Shown: in pieces, positions 10,654 through 20,638 of the stretch | Numbering within the stretch: the first letter of the stretch is position 1 | Layout: every line of letters starts with the position of its first letter | DNA from: Blepharisma stoltei | Lineage: Eukaryota; Ciliophora; Heterotrichea; Heterotrichida; Blepharismidae | Assembly (NCBI GenBank): GCA_914767885.1 | Contig: CAJZBQ010000032.1 | Coordinates: forward strand, 868,001-932,000 | DNA: 64,000 bases | Direction of reading: 5' to 3' | The notes under the pieces: generated by a model | Databases searched by the model: none | The model's input: only the letters and a program-made list of their open reading frames with translations | What the model was told of the DNA's origin: nothing | Position numbers and translations under genes: made by a program

Positions 10654-11864
10654 ATGCAATCTGTGCCCGACCCAATAATTGTCGAAATTTTAAGCTATTT
10701 GCCAATTTCTGAGATTATCCGAGCTGAGTCTATTTGCAAGAAAATAAAATCGTGCGTTGAAAAACACTCCTACGTACTTTATTCTAGAGTGCTATCAAGG
10801 TTTAGCCAAGAATCGATATCTTATAGTCATTGGAAAAATGTGATAAAGCAAATGAACAGTCCATCTAAAGAACTTCAGTTTCTCCCTTACTATACAAATG
10901 GAGGCACATATTATGGCAGCAATACTTATTATATTCATAATTTAGTGCTTGAAGGTTATTACTGCTATTGCACAGTATATCCAACTAATATTCTAGTAAA
11001 ATATGCTTTACTAGGAACGGATTATGATACTGATAGAATAAGAGCAAGGCAGTATATATCTTCTGGAGTTAATGAGGGCAATGATAGAATTTATTTCGAA
11101 AAAGAAATATACTAAATTTCATCTTTATAAAAATCAAAATGGATGGGTAAAAGTAGTAAATTTTTTTGATAAAATCAATAAGCATAAATGTAGTATAGTT
11201 GCTTGTTTTTGAACATTGCAACCTACATGTTGAATCTCTTCTATATGTGAAAAGATGATTCCACATGTGAAATCAAAAGGGCTTCCCACGTAGAAAAGAT
11301 TCCACATGTAGGCTGCAATGTTCAAAAACATGCAACTACGATAGTATATAATTCATCATAAAGGATTAAAAATTAAAATTTTTCAGTTAAGAAGAACTAA
11401 GGGAGTCACAAGAATTTACATCACAAGCTTCTATTTATGCAGTCATAAAACAAATTTACGCTAGAGCACCTCAAGGGGGCTACACCTGCCCAATATTTCA
11501 CTTCATGTGCTTTTCATCTATAGAAGAAGATGCTGATTTAGGAATAATTGACAGATTCAATGGAGTAAGCACCATTGACAAAGCCAAAGAAATTTCTGAT
11601 CAGCTTGGGCTAGAATATGAAGAAGTATCAGCTAACTCAATACGCCAGCTTGTCTTCAATAATTGCAACCTCCCTATGCAGCCTTTATGTTGGGCTGAAA
11701 TGAGTGAAGATTATAATCAATCCGCTTTAAACTTACCCCTAAAATCAAAGAAATTAGCAAGATACTTTTATGGGCTTTTAATTGACGGAAGAAGAACAAA
11801 TAACTATGACAATAACATTGATATTAGCCTTTTACTCCCTAAAGGTTCAATTATCCACTTTTAG
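10654..11864 (+). CDS. F-box protein interrupted by a palindrome-bearing IES
   Basis: ATG 10654; residues about 5-40 are a clear F-box (DPIIVEILSYLPISEIIRAESICKKIK). The rest is unrecognised but coding-like on both sides of the interruption: IRARQYISSG..., then QASIYAVIKQIYARAPQGGYTCPIFHFM... to TAG at 11862-11864. TA 11108-11109 and TA 11398-11399 share codon phase 2-3, and removal joins YFEKEI to RESQEFTSQ. The right TA is a best choice, because a stop lies just upstream of it. Likely an SCF ubiquitin-ligase adaptor. Confidence 0.65.
11110..11399 (+). other. IES of 290 bp carrying a long imperfect palindrome
   Basis: Interrupts the F-box gene. Its centre (11196-11343) is an inverted repeat with arms containing TGTTTTTGAACATTGCA and CATGTGAAATC-type words. 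The flanks are AT-rich. Confidence 0.6.
11196..11343. repeat. Palindromic MITE, family P (copy 1)
   Basis: Arms start TAGTTGC(T)TGTTTTTGAACAT. The middle CCACATGTGAAATCAAAAGG is shared with the palindrome at 15039-15217, although the outer arms of the two copies differ. Confidence 0.7.
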
Positions 11865-11897
11865 TAAAGAAATTAATTAATTTGATAATTGATAATA

Positions 11898-12041
11898 ATG
11901 GACTGTTATTTTAATAAGAGAATCCCAAATAGTAAGATTGGAAGTGTAATCATAAGGCCAACGTCAAAAACTTTTGTGTCAGGATTATCAAGCTCTTATG
12001 ATGAAAAATATCCTGAAGAATTAAAAGATAAGCCTATTTAA
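11898..12041 (+). CDS. Possible 47-aa protein
   Basis: ATG (MDCYFNKRIPNSKIG) to TAA, 47 codons, in the gap between two same-strand genes. Composition is coding-like (few stops in frame, G+C above the flanks), but there is no homologue I recognise and the length is within chance. It could be an exon of a gene split by an unseen IES. Confidence 0.3.
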   Translation: MDCYFNKRIPNSKIGSVIIRPTSKTFVSGLSSSYDEKYPEELKDKPI

Positions 12042-12115
12042 AGAGAATTCGTATATTATAAATTAATTATTTTTATAAATTGCCTCATATTATTATAATC
12101 TAAAATGGGAATATA

Positions 12116-12388
12116 ATGACTGAAAATGAGTTTATTGAAGATATTAAAGAAATCAATGACTCTTTGTTTTACTACTGGCCTTGCTTTTTCTGCTTTAATT
12201 TTGGCTACACATGTTGCATTTGCACACTTGGACTTTCATTTTTAGGACCTTGGATTTGTGTTGATGATGCCCAAAAAAGGACAAATGAATCGATTAAGAA
12301 AATTAATGAGAGATATATTGCGAGGAATATCAAATGATATTTAATGTGTGAGTGCTCAACTTCTTGGATTGAAATTAGATATGGATAA
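12116..12388 (+). CDS. Erf4/Golgin-A7-like small cysteine-rich protein
   Basis: ATG 12116 to TAA 12388, about 90 aa, with one in-frame TGA (Trp) followed by YLMCECSTSW. The pattern F...I..IN at the start, a central Cys-rich hydrophobic stretch (WPCFFCFNFGYTCCICTLG), then R..ES...IN..Y and a final W.L....WIEI.Y matches the Erf4/Golgin-A7 family, which partners DHHC palmitoyltransferases at Golgi membranes. The similarity is in pattern only, so this is a moderate call. The central cysteines may themselves be palmitoylated. Confidence 0.5.
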
Positions 12389-12469
12389 TTATTAAAAAGC
12401 TAAAAATTTATAAAATTATAAAAATTCAAAATAATCGTGCGATTACGTTTAATTCTTTTATATAGGTAA

Positions 12470-13255
12470 CTAATTTGAGCTATAGCTTGATTCATGGATT
12501 TCTTCAATTCTTTTTTCAATTCTCTTTAGTTTTTCGTCACAAGTTGCAATTAATTTTGCCCAAAGCATTTTTTCGTCTTTAGTCAATTGCATTCTTAGCC
12601 TTAAAGCTGGGATTTTGTCAGTTTGTGTGCAGTTACTCAAATTATATCATCCTTCATATAGATTTTGGTCTTCTAAGCTTTTTAAGTTTACTTCATGAGT
12701 CCCTAATACTTGGTCACCTTTAAGGCTAGACCTCATCATGACTTTAAAGACCACGCTTTTATATGACCACAATGACTGTTTAAATTGGATAAACCTATGC
12801 CTTATTATTATAAATTCTAATTTATATTAACAATAGCTGCTTTCTGACCCTTTTATATAGATTCCTATATACCAATAAGGTCTATATCTATCTGATATAT
12901 AAGTATCAATTTTTGGACCATTCGGTTCCAAAGAAACTGATACATATGGATTTCCTTGGCTTATACAAAACGAGTCGCTATAAAAATTCGCACCTTTTTG
13001 CACCTCTATATTCAGCTCCGGAATCTGTGGAACCCCTTGCAAAGCGTTCTCATGCTTATACTGATATTCCAATTTCTTCCTCTGGAACTGTTTTTTTTTG
13101 CTTTCAAGAACATAAATATTAGTTTCATTTTGTACAGAAATTTCAGTCAGGGCTGTATAAGGCACGAACTGAAAATGCTGGTCATTTTTGGGGTTGGAGC
13201 AGGTTATATGCATTTCGAGCTCTTTTTCGCTTGGCCTACTTGCGCAGTCTCCCAT
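12470..13255 (-). CDS. C2-domain protein with myristoyl/palmitoyl N-terminus
   Basis: ATG 13255: MGDCASRPSEK gives Gly-2 and Cys-4, a dual acylation signal. Residues about 80-180 form a C2 domain: LNIEVQKGANFYSD, NPYVSVSLEPNG, then after a 72-bp IES W.Y..VVFKVM, KGDQVLGTHEVNLKSL and WYNL. The C-terminus is a coiled coil ending HESSYSSN, TAG at 12470. The classical calcium-ligating aspartates are sparse, so binding may be calcium independent. Probably a membrane-associated adaptor. It is convergent with the Erf4-like gene and lies downstream of the SAM synthetase gene on the same strand. Confidence 0.7.
12798..12869 (-). other. TA-bounded IES, 72 bp
   Basis: Between TA 12796-12797 and TA 12868-12869, codon phase 3-1. 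Removal joins RYRPYWY to RFIQFKQSLW within the C2 domain. Confidence 0.75.
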
Positions 13256-13285
13256 TTATAAAGCGAATTTTTAAATAAACTTAAT

Positions 13286-14562
13286 TTAATGCTCGTGAGA
13301 TAAATCTTTTGGAATTTCCCAGGTAAAATCAGCCTCTTCTTCTCTGCCGAAATGCCCATATGCAGCTGTTTTTTGGAAAATTGGTCTATTTAAAGCTAGA
13401 TCTCTGATAATGCAGCCTGGTCTTAAATCGAAATTTCTATAGACGATTTGCAATAAATCGTGATCGGTCTTGCCTTTTCTGACAGTCCCATAAGAGTCAA
13501 CGTGGACTGAGAGAGGGTGGGCCACACCAATTGCATAGGAGACTTGGACTAAAGCCCTGTCACAGAATCCGCCTTTTACAAGTGACTTAGCGACCCATCT
13601 GGCAGCGTAAGCTGCAGATCTGTCCACTTTTGTAGGGTCTTTTCCTGAGAAAGCTCCTCCACCGTGAGCACCCCATCCTCCATAAGTGTCTACAATAATT
13701 TTTCTCCCTGTGAGCCCTGCATCTCCATGTGGTCCGCCAATCACAAATCTTCCTGATGGATTTATCCCTTTTTCTGAATGCTTTATTCAAATATTTATTT
13801 AATAAAAAAAATTATTATTTATCTGAAAAAATATAAATGATAAATAGTTTTGTCGTCTAAATACTGAGCTGGGACAACTGGCTTAATGACATGTTCTTTA
13901 AGCTGCTGCTGGATTTCTTCTAATGACACGTCTGGGTCATGCTGGGTTGATATCACAATTGTATGGATCCTCAATGGGACGACTCTTCCTCCTTCATGCC
14001 TATACTCCACAGTCACCTGTGTTTTCCCATCAGGTCTCACCCACCCTAGAAGCCCATTTTTTCTGACCTCTGCAAGTCTAAATCCCAGCTTATTGGCAAG
14101 TAAATGGGACAATGGCATACACTCAGGGGTCTCATTTGATGCATAGCCAAACATGTGACCTTGGTCTCCTGCGCCGATTTCTTCAACAGACTTGTTTATA
14201 TGAACTGCCTGGGCAATATCAGGGCTTTGGCCTTCAATTGCCACCATTACTTCGCAGGTGTTATAATCTAAGCCTTTGTCGATATGGTCGTAGCCAACTT
14301 GTTTTATGGCGTCTCTGACGACTTGCTCATAATTTACGTTTGCTGCTGAAGTAATTTCGCCAAAAATCATGATGAAATTAGTCTTGGCACAGGTTTCGCA
14401 AGCCACTTTGGAATTTGGGTCTTGGGAGAAGCAAGCGTCGACAATGGCATCTGAAATTTGGTCACAGAGCTTGTCTGGGTGACCCTCATTAACACTTTCA
14501 GATGTGAAGAGGAAGTGGCCTTCTGGTAATTCGGCTATGTTTGTTATGAACTCGGAGCTCAT
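13286..14562 (-). CDS. metK/MAT: S-adenosylmethionine synthetase
   Basis: Makes SAM from ATP and methionine. ATG 14562, TAA 13286. Family signatures: [37 protein letters not shown] (the GAGDQG signature), TQVTVEY, then [28 protein letters not shown] and the GGGAFSGKD active-site loop, ending [13 protein letters not shown]. Length is about 400 aa after removing one 71-bp IES (13765-13835), as in other eukaryotes. It is one of the cleanest proofs of IES excision here: the IES falls in TIYHL|NPSGRF, conserved from bacteria to man. Confidence 0.97.
13765..13835 (-). other. TA-bounded IES, 71 bp
   Basis: Between TA 13763-13764 and TA 13834-13835. It contains stops and shifts the frame; excision leaving one TA gives exactly [18 protein letters not shown] of SAM synthetase. 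Confidence 0.9.
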
Positions 14563-15038
14563 ATTTATAGCTGAAATAAAATGAAAGCATTTTTTTCACC
14601 TAATGAAAATATGGAATAGCAGATATTCTATGAATGAATTATTTTGCAATGAGGGTGGGAAGGAGTCTATATAATCGGCTAGAGATGATTTAGATTTTGA
14701 TGTATTTTATTTATAGAATTATCTTTATTTTAGGGAAATTAGTGATAATATGCTCGGCATTTTTATCAATCCTTTAATTTAGTAAAAAATTATTTGAAAA
14801 ATTAATTTTGCTATAAAAATAGTCTCTCTTTATCAATTTTACTAAATTAATGAAATTAAAGTCTGATAAAATGTCCTTTATGTTTATGAATTTGCATTAT
14901 TTCCGTGAACAAATAAGATTTTTTTGTTTGCTTACAGACTGGAGGGAGTAAGTAAAATCTTGAAAAATGTGTAATGAATTATGCATGAATATTACTCAAT
15001 TTTTTGCATTGAAGATTATTTCTTCATTGCATACATAA

Positions 15039-15217
15039 ATATCGTTATTTGCAGATTTTTGAACTTTACCACCTAAGTGTGGAATTTTTTCCGCGTGTGA
15101 AAAGAGAATTCCACATGTGAAATCAAAAGGGCTCCACACGTGAAAAACACCTTTTCACACGCGGAAAAAATTCCACACTTAAGTGGTAAAGTTCAAAAAT
15201 CTGCAAATAGCGATATT
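15039..15217. repeat. Palindromic MITE, family P (copy 2)
   Basis: Long inverted repeat. The outer arms AATATCG(T/C)TATTTGCAGA and TTTTTGAACTTTACCAC pair over roughly 70 bp with a few mismatches. The centre CCACATGTGAAATCAAAAGG equals that of the palindrome at 11196-11343. Confidence 0.75.
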
Positions 15218-15270
15218 AATTTAAAGTCTTTTATAATTATATTTTTAGTTTTTCAATTTAAAAGTTACTT

Positions 15271-15824
15271 ACTCCCCCCATCCTTGATCAAACGATTCAC
15301 TGTAAAAAATTCCTAAAAATTGGGAAAATTAAACCCCCATCCTTGATCAACGATTTTCATGTTATGCAAATTTTTTTATATATATAAAAATATATTAGTT
15401 ATCAAAAGCTTGGGAAGATGTGCCTAATGAAGTTGTTGTCAGAGGCTTTGAGACGACAGAAAGCTACGGAATCAACCAAAGTGCTTTAGTCATCAACCTG
15501 GGCTTAAAAACTCAATAATCTAAAAAATAGAGATTCTTTAAAATTTAAAATTTTTAATTTAATAAGGAACAAATTAAAATTTATACAGTTTAAAGGGGTG
15601 ACCAATAAATCAAAATATTAAAAATTGGTATTCTTATGAAATTAATTCAATTTTTTGCTGTAAAAAATAATTATTAAATACTTTTAACCCTCTTATTAAA
15701 ATTATATAAAAAAAAACAATATATTTTTTATTTTATATAGAAAATTTTTTTCCCCCAAATTTTTTTTATCCCCCATCCTTGATCGAACGATGGCGAGCCG
15801 TTCGATCAAGGATGGGGGGAGTTA
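15271..15824. mobile_element. F3-type element with transposase remnant, 554 bp
   Basis: Flanked by TA/TTA. The left end is ACTCCCCCCATCCTTGATC, repeated about 65 bp inside; the right end is a hairpin of the word ATCCTTGATCGAACGA ending GGGGGGAGTTA. It has the same architecture as the F1 MITEs but is longer, and carries a decayed transposase C-terminus (15399-15518). Probably a deletion derivative of the autonomous partner of these MITEs. Confidence 0.7.
15399..15518 (+). pseudogene. Fragment resembling the C-terminus of a pogo/Tigger-type DDE transposase
   Basis: An open stretch of 39 codons ending in TAA: LSKAWEDVPNEVVVRGFETT, then ESYGIN. The pattern AW..V....V...F......GI is typical of the C-terminal end of Tc1/mariner-superfamily pogo/Tigger transposases (AW..V....I..SF...GI). 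It lies inside an element with TA target sites, consistent with that superfamily. There is no start, and the catalytic DDE region is absent. Confidence 0.5.
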
Positions 15825-15955
15825 ACTTTTATTATTTACATATTGTTAATAGCACTACTTTTAGCATATTTCTTTGAACTAATTCTCAACATTTATAAAT
15901 GATTATCATTTTAGTATATTAAACAATTTATTAAAGCCCCTTTTATTATATTATA

Positions 15956-17091
15956 ATGGATAATCAATCACTTGATTTACAGACATTCAACTTAAGCAGT
16001 TTTTTCGTGCGCTTCATCTTTTACATATTGAAAGCAAAGCTACAATAAAAGTTACAAATATACTAAAACTCTATGAACTTTATATTTTTGTAACAAAGAA
16101 TGGTGGCTATAATTACTTTGAGGCAAATCCCGACAATTGGAAAACTACAAGTGAGGTTCTCAAAATTGGAAAACCTAGAGTATGATTCATGCAGTACGAC
16201 CTCCAAAATTGCAAAAAGTTTTTCTAAAAATCCTCTTTAGAAACATCATTTTTTTCTGGTTTCCCAAGAAAATATATATGCCTACCAGTAATTATAATAC
16301 AGGAACTTGTCAAAAGTTTGCAAACTTTAGTAGTTTTAGCAATAAAAAAACTCTTAACTTTTCCAGAAATACGTTTTGCATCGAAATTATATACTTACAT
16401 TGATCAAAGTATTGCCCAGCTTGAATATATTAGATCATTTACCAAGGGGCAGATCAGGATTAACCAAAATCCAAAAATTACTAACTCCCCCCCCTCCGTG
16501 AGTGAACAAAACCATTAGAAAAATCGCTATTTTTTGCCCAAAAACCCACCCTCCGTGAGTGAACAAAAATTTTTTTATGGAAAAAAAATTTGATATATAA
16601 GTGATAATTAGTATAATGAAATCTAGAGCTAATTCTGTTAATTTTAAACGAATTGCCTTTTAAAACATAAATTTTATAAATTAAATTACTATTTACTTTC
16701 CAATTTTTGTGAATTAGGATTTTTTTAAATTTCAAAAAAAAAATAATTTTTATAAAATTTATAAATAAATATTTTTAAAAATAAAAATTAACCCCCCTCC
16801 GTGAGTGAACAAAATTTTTTTGTTCACTCACGGAGGGGGGGGAGTAAATAAATAGAAGGATCTCAAAATAAATTTCCTAATTTATTATCTGAAGATTCTG
16901 ATACTGAATTTGAAAAAGAAATTGTAAAAGAAGAAGAAGGAAAAACTGAAAAAGAAGAAAATTTCCTCGATTGTCCACATTCAAATGTATCTTCAATTGA
17001 ACTCTCTGTTAAAAGAAAAAGAGATACAGATACAGAAAAAAGAATTTTAAAAAGAAAAAAAGTCAATGAAAGATCATTTAAGCTTTTTTAA
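15956..17091 (+). CDS. ARID (AT-rich interaction) domain protein
   Basis: The probable ATG is 15956 (MDNQSLDLQTF), but a one-base frame slip near 15995 separates it from the main frame, so the start is uncertain. The main frame (FFRALHLLHIES, KVTNILKLYELYIFVTKNGG, YNYFEANPDNW, then VWFMQYDLQNCKKFFY) matches an ARID domain: L.LY.LV...GGY......W, followed by the ..L...Y...L helix. A 48-bp IES (16227-16274) and an F1 MITE (16484-16846) follow. The C-terminal exon is acidic, then basic (KRKRDTDTEKR, KRKKVNERS; likely nuclear signals), ending TAA 17091. It presumably binds DNA in chromatin. The right junction of the MITE is unresolved: clean TA excision at 16845 leaves a stop, while using TA near 16870 does not. 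Confidence 0.65.
16227..16274 (+). other. TA-bounded IES, 48 bp
   Basis: Between TA 16225-16226 and TA 16273-16274, codon phase 1-2. Removal joins NCKKFF to YICLPVIII at the end of the ARID domain. Confidence 0.65.
16484..16846. mobile_element. F1-type MITE in the ARID gene
   Basis: About 363 bp. Left ACTCCCCCCCCTCCGTGAG, repeated as ACCCTCCGTGAGTGAACAAA 60 bp further in. The core has TTTGATATATAAGTGATAAT. The right-hand hairpin is built from CTCCGTGAGTGAACAAAA, ending GGGGGGAG-TA. Nearly identical to 19482-19862, 29451-29845 (both inverted) and 36367-36752. Confidence 0.85.
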
Positions 17092-17387
17092 GAACATAAT
17101 TTCTCTTAATTTATACAAGTTTCCCTTGATTAAATACAAAATATTAAATTTAACTTCTTTTCTCTATGTCTTTTTATTTCTTATCGATGGAGAAATTCTG
17201 ATATTCCAGATTAAAATATTTTGAATTTTCAATCATTTTGATTTTTGTCTCCTTTTTAATAAGTCAAAGAAATAATTTAATCCCTCAATAAGGAGGGATC
17301 AAAAACATTTTACTCGATTATTAGATAAGCAAATTTTTATTTTAAAATTTGTATAGTAATATTTTTTCCGAATTAAAAATATCCTAA

Positions 17388-18520
17388 CTAAATTGCAGTA
17401 GCATTGATAACGTTGAAACGGGTTGATGAAATTGCATTCACGCTTTCAAGTCTAAATCCAGTTTCAGTCAGCAGTGCTTCGAATTGTTCTTTCGTTCTTT
17501 CTTTTCCATTTAAAAGTGCCATCATATGAATATCTGCCATTATGGCGCAAAGATAAAGCTCATTTGATTTACTCATGACGCTATCTATTATTTTCAGCTG
17601 TTTTCCTGTCTCTAACCCCTCTATTTAGTTAGCGAGCAAAACTATTAGAAAATCGGTATTTTTAAGAAAATTAACAAAAGCATTTACAAATAATAATTTG
17701 ATTTTAAAATTTTAATTAGCTTGAATCTTTTAGCATATATTTTATAAATTAAATTAGATTTGCTTTTCTGTAGCTATGCAGCTTAAGTAAAAATAGGAAT
17801 AATAATAAGATTATTATCAATCAGAAAAGTTTTCTTCGCTAACCAGAGGGGAGAGTAACGCTCGAAGAATTTTTGCAATTTTCATGCAAGATTAGCTTCA
17901 TCGGGATGCAGTCAAATCTTTCAGGACATTGTCAAAAAAGCTGATATTACACTAATTTTTCTTGTAAATCATGCTCAGTAAATTTTTTCTCTGCTTTTGA
18001 TGTAACATCCAAAAGGTCATAAACTGCTCCATTTATATGAGGATTCCACCTCAGAAGCTCAATGAGAAGTGATCCATCTCCGCCGCCCACGTCAAGAATT
18101 CTATTAGAGCCTGAAAGATCAACATTTTGTAACAGTCTCCAGAGGTCAAAGTGAAAGCTGACATGAATTTTTGAAAAATTTGGAAAGTCTCAGGATGAGC
18201 TTCCAGGTACTAAAAATAACGACGTTCAAAGTGCAGCTCAGTGGCTGATGTATGCTGCTTTACTGAGTCTGCGAATTTGGCTAATGGCTCAATCTCGAAG
18301 GGGTTCCCAAGCCACCTTACCATAGTGTTGATTTTGTCATCCAGTAAAATTTCTGACATAGGAGAATTTGACCAGTTGCCAGTTTCTTGGTCAAATGAGA
18401 AAAATCCTCAGCAAAGCGAGCTGAGAAAAAGGCTTTGGCTCAATAAGAAGCCGAGGAACGTCTAGCTCAACAACTGTATATAGCATCAAAAATTAGTAAA
18501 TTTTTCCAAAATGAACAAGT
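17388..18520 (-). pseudogene. Caffeate/acetylserotonin-type O-methyltransferase pseudogene
   Basis: Reading the minus strand, pieces of a SAM-dependent O-methyltransferase appear in order but in shifting frames. They are ETGNWSNSPMSEILL, MVRWLGNPFEIEPLAKFADS, LEAHPETFQIFQKFMSAF, SGSNRILDVGGGDGSLL (the SAM-binding motif), CMKIAKILRAL, then after an F4 MITE IMADIHMMALLNGKERT and LLTETGFRLESV, ending TAA at 17388. Breaks include a TAG after ERRYF, frame slips near 18200 and 18400, a TAA near 17940, and missing sequence after the VYDLLDV helix. TA-bounded excision does not explain these, so it looks like a dead gene. No clear start; the 5' limit is approximate. Confidence 0.7.
17615..17857. mobile_element. 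F4-type MITE, 243 bp, in the methyltransferase pseudogene
   Basis: Left TA then ACCCCTCTATTTAGTTAGCG; right end TTCGCTAACCAGAGGGGAGAG then TA. The interior keeps the shared spacer (AACTATTAGAAAATCGGTAT). The terminal word (GTTAGCGAGCAAAAC) is distinct from F1-F3. Confidence 0.7.
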
Positions 18521-18695
18521 TTGTCTCCGTCCAGTTTTAAATGAAAAATTCAGAAAAAAATCATAATTGTTCACTTTTAGAATTAATAATCCATAATAAT
18601 CATTTTAATTAAATAGTTCCAAAATGAGCTTATGCATAAAAACTATTTTTAGGTTACTGAGTTCTTTAATTTATTACTTATTTTAAAGCTAATAA

Positions 18696-20044
18696 ATGGA
18701 AGCCATCAAGAAAATTACAGATCTCCGAAAAGCTGTATTTAAAATCCGCATTTCAGGTGCTATAACAGGTAAAACTCTTGACAAGCTAAATAAAGAGTTG
18801 CAAACTCAAAGTTGGAGATCTCCAGTAGCCTTGGCTGTAGTAGTGAATTCTCCAGGAGGTAGTGCAGCACAGAGTTCTTTAATTCGTCAACGTCTATTAG
18901 CGTTTTCTAACTCCCAGCCCACTTTTATTTAGAACAAAAATCAAAGTTAAAGGAGTGACATGTTTTTATTTAAATCTATGCTAATTTTTCTAATACTATT
19001 TGACCTAATAAAATAAATAATATTAGGGGTGAATTTTTGATTTTGGTGACAGTAAATAGAGTATCAAAATTTATTTATTTACCAAAAAATGAGAATTTTA
19101 CTGATTAGTTTGTCACAATTTAATCGCAAGTAAAGCACCACCATATCCCAATTTATGCTTTTGCTGAAGACCTTGCTGCATCAGGAGGATATTATGTAAT
19201 GTCAGCTGGAAATGAACTATATGCAACACCTGGGTCCATAATAGGAAGCATAGGAGCTATATTCAATTTATTTGGGATTAAAGGACTAGCAGCAAAATAC
19301 GGGATTGAGCGTAGAAGCTGGGCTACTTCACCTTTAGATCTAGATGAAAGAATTGACCCATTAAAAGAGCTGAAGCCAGATACCCTGAAATGGCTTGAAG
19401 GTTTAGTAAAAGAAACTAAAAACGAATTTACAGCTGTTGTGGATGAAGCTAGAAAAGAAAGAATAAAGGTAGAAAATGCTAACTCCCCGCCCCCTCCGTG
19501 AGTGAAACAAAAAAATTTTGTTCACTCACGGAGGGGGGTTAATTTTTTTTTTTTAAAAAAAATTTATATATAAATTTTATAAAAAATATTTTTTTCGAAA
19601 TTTAAAAAAATCCTAATTCGCAAAAATTGTAAAGCAAATATTAATTCAATTTGCAAAATTTATGTTTTAAAAAGCAATTTGTTTAAAATAAAACAGAATT
19701 AGCTCTATATTTCATTATACTAATTATCATTTATATATTATAACTTTTTTCCATAAAAATTTTTGTATTAAAAAAATTTTTGTTCACTCACGGAGGGTGG
19801 GTTTTTGGGCAAAAAATAGCGATTTTTCTAATGTTTTGTTCACTCACGGAGGGGGGGGAGTAAGAAAGAAGAAATTTTGTATAACGGAGACGTTTTTACT
19901 GCAGATGAATCCATAAAGCATGGATTAATCGATAAACTTGGGGTCTGTGACGAAGTTATGAAAGAGATATTTCCAAAATATCAAATATTGGATTTGTCAA
20001 AGTCTTCTAAGATCCAGAGAATTTATCAATCTATCTTTGGGTAA
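18696..20044 (+). CDS. S49 (SppA/protease IV-like) serine peptidase
   Basis: ATG 18696, TAA 20044. S49 signatures: VALAVVVNSPGGSAAQSS (substrate-binding strand), IPIYAFAEDLAASGGYYVM (AASGGYY with the catalytic Ser), ATPGSIIGSIGAI, then LDERIDPLKEL and KHGLIDKLG. About 240 aa, the size of a single-domain SppA or SohB, without an obvious signal peptide. Known members cleave signal peptides or membrane-associated peptides in bacteria and plastids; the ciliate role is unknown. Interruptions: 18900-19132 (233 bp, RLL|KHHIPIYAF) and F1 MITE 19482-19862 (NA|KKEEILYNG). Both keep the TA codon phase. Confidence 0.88.
18900..19132 (+). other. TA-bounded IES, 233 bp
   Basis: Between TA 18898-18899 and TA 19131-19132, codon phase 2-3. 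Removal gives RQRLLKHHIPIYAFAEDLAA in the S49 peptidase. AT-rich, with no MITE tips visible. Confidence 0.75.
19482..19862. mobile_element. F1-type MITE in the S49 peptidase gene, 381 bp
   Basis: Inserted in the inverted orientation relative to the copy at 16484-16846: hairpin end on the left (ACTCCCCGCCCCCTCCGTG), direct-repeat end on the right (CTCACGGAGGGGGGGGAG-TA). Excision between TA 19480-19481 and TA 19861-19862 (codon phase 3-1) restores ENAKKEEILYNGDVF. Confidence 0.88.
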
Positions 20045-20638
20045 TTTAAGGTTCTTAATAATAAAAATAGATTCATAGAAAAATTATGAAGACTTTTGAT
20101 ATAAATAGCCTGATACGAATAAAAAGAAAATACAATTACCATTATTTATAATAAATTTTTAAAATTTTTCAATAGATATGTATAAGATATTTTTATTTAT
20201 GATATTTATTAGACAAGTATTGATCAGGAAAAAGATTTTAAAATTTTAAGAGCTATTCTAAAATTTAAAACATAAAGTTTTACTGCCTAAACTAAAATTT
20301 TCAATTCATTTTAAATTGCCATATAAATTTGAACTATATAGATTTTATGAAATTTTTAACTAAGTGCAACTGATTATGAAAGGCAAATATTTTGATAATG
20401 GTTTTTGAAGTATTAAAAAAATCTATTTAGTTAATTTAAATATAATAATTAATAATAAAAATTTTTTACTTTCGGAAATCGAAAACAAATCAATTTTATA
20501 GCTATAATAAAAGTTTTTTGCAAAAATCCGATTCATCAGTTACACACATAAATCAGTTTCTGATCCTAAGTGTTTTTTTTCTTCCATTTTATTATTCAGT
20601 AATGCAAGTGAAGTAATTTTAGTTTATTAAATATTAAT
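20045..20638. other. AT-rich intergenic region
   Basis: About 590 bp between two plus-strand genes. Very AT-rich. I see no gene, repeat tip or palindrome in it. Confidence 0.5.

Larger units (their letters stand above)
14563..15955. other. Gene-poor gap holding three mobile-element copies
   Basis: AT-rich gap between the divergent SAM synthetase and ARID genes. It contains a relic F1 right tip (about 14906-14953), the P-family palindrome (15039-15217) and the F3 element (15271-15824). No cellular gene seen. Confidence 0.6.

Noticed and set aside
13886-14318. Plus-strand frames opposite SAM synthetase
   Set aside because: Shadows of a highly conserved minus-strand gene.
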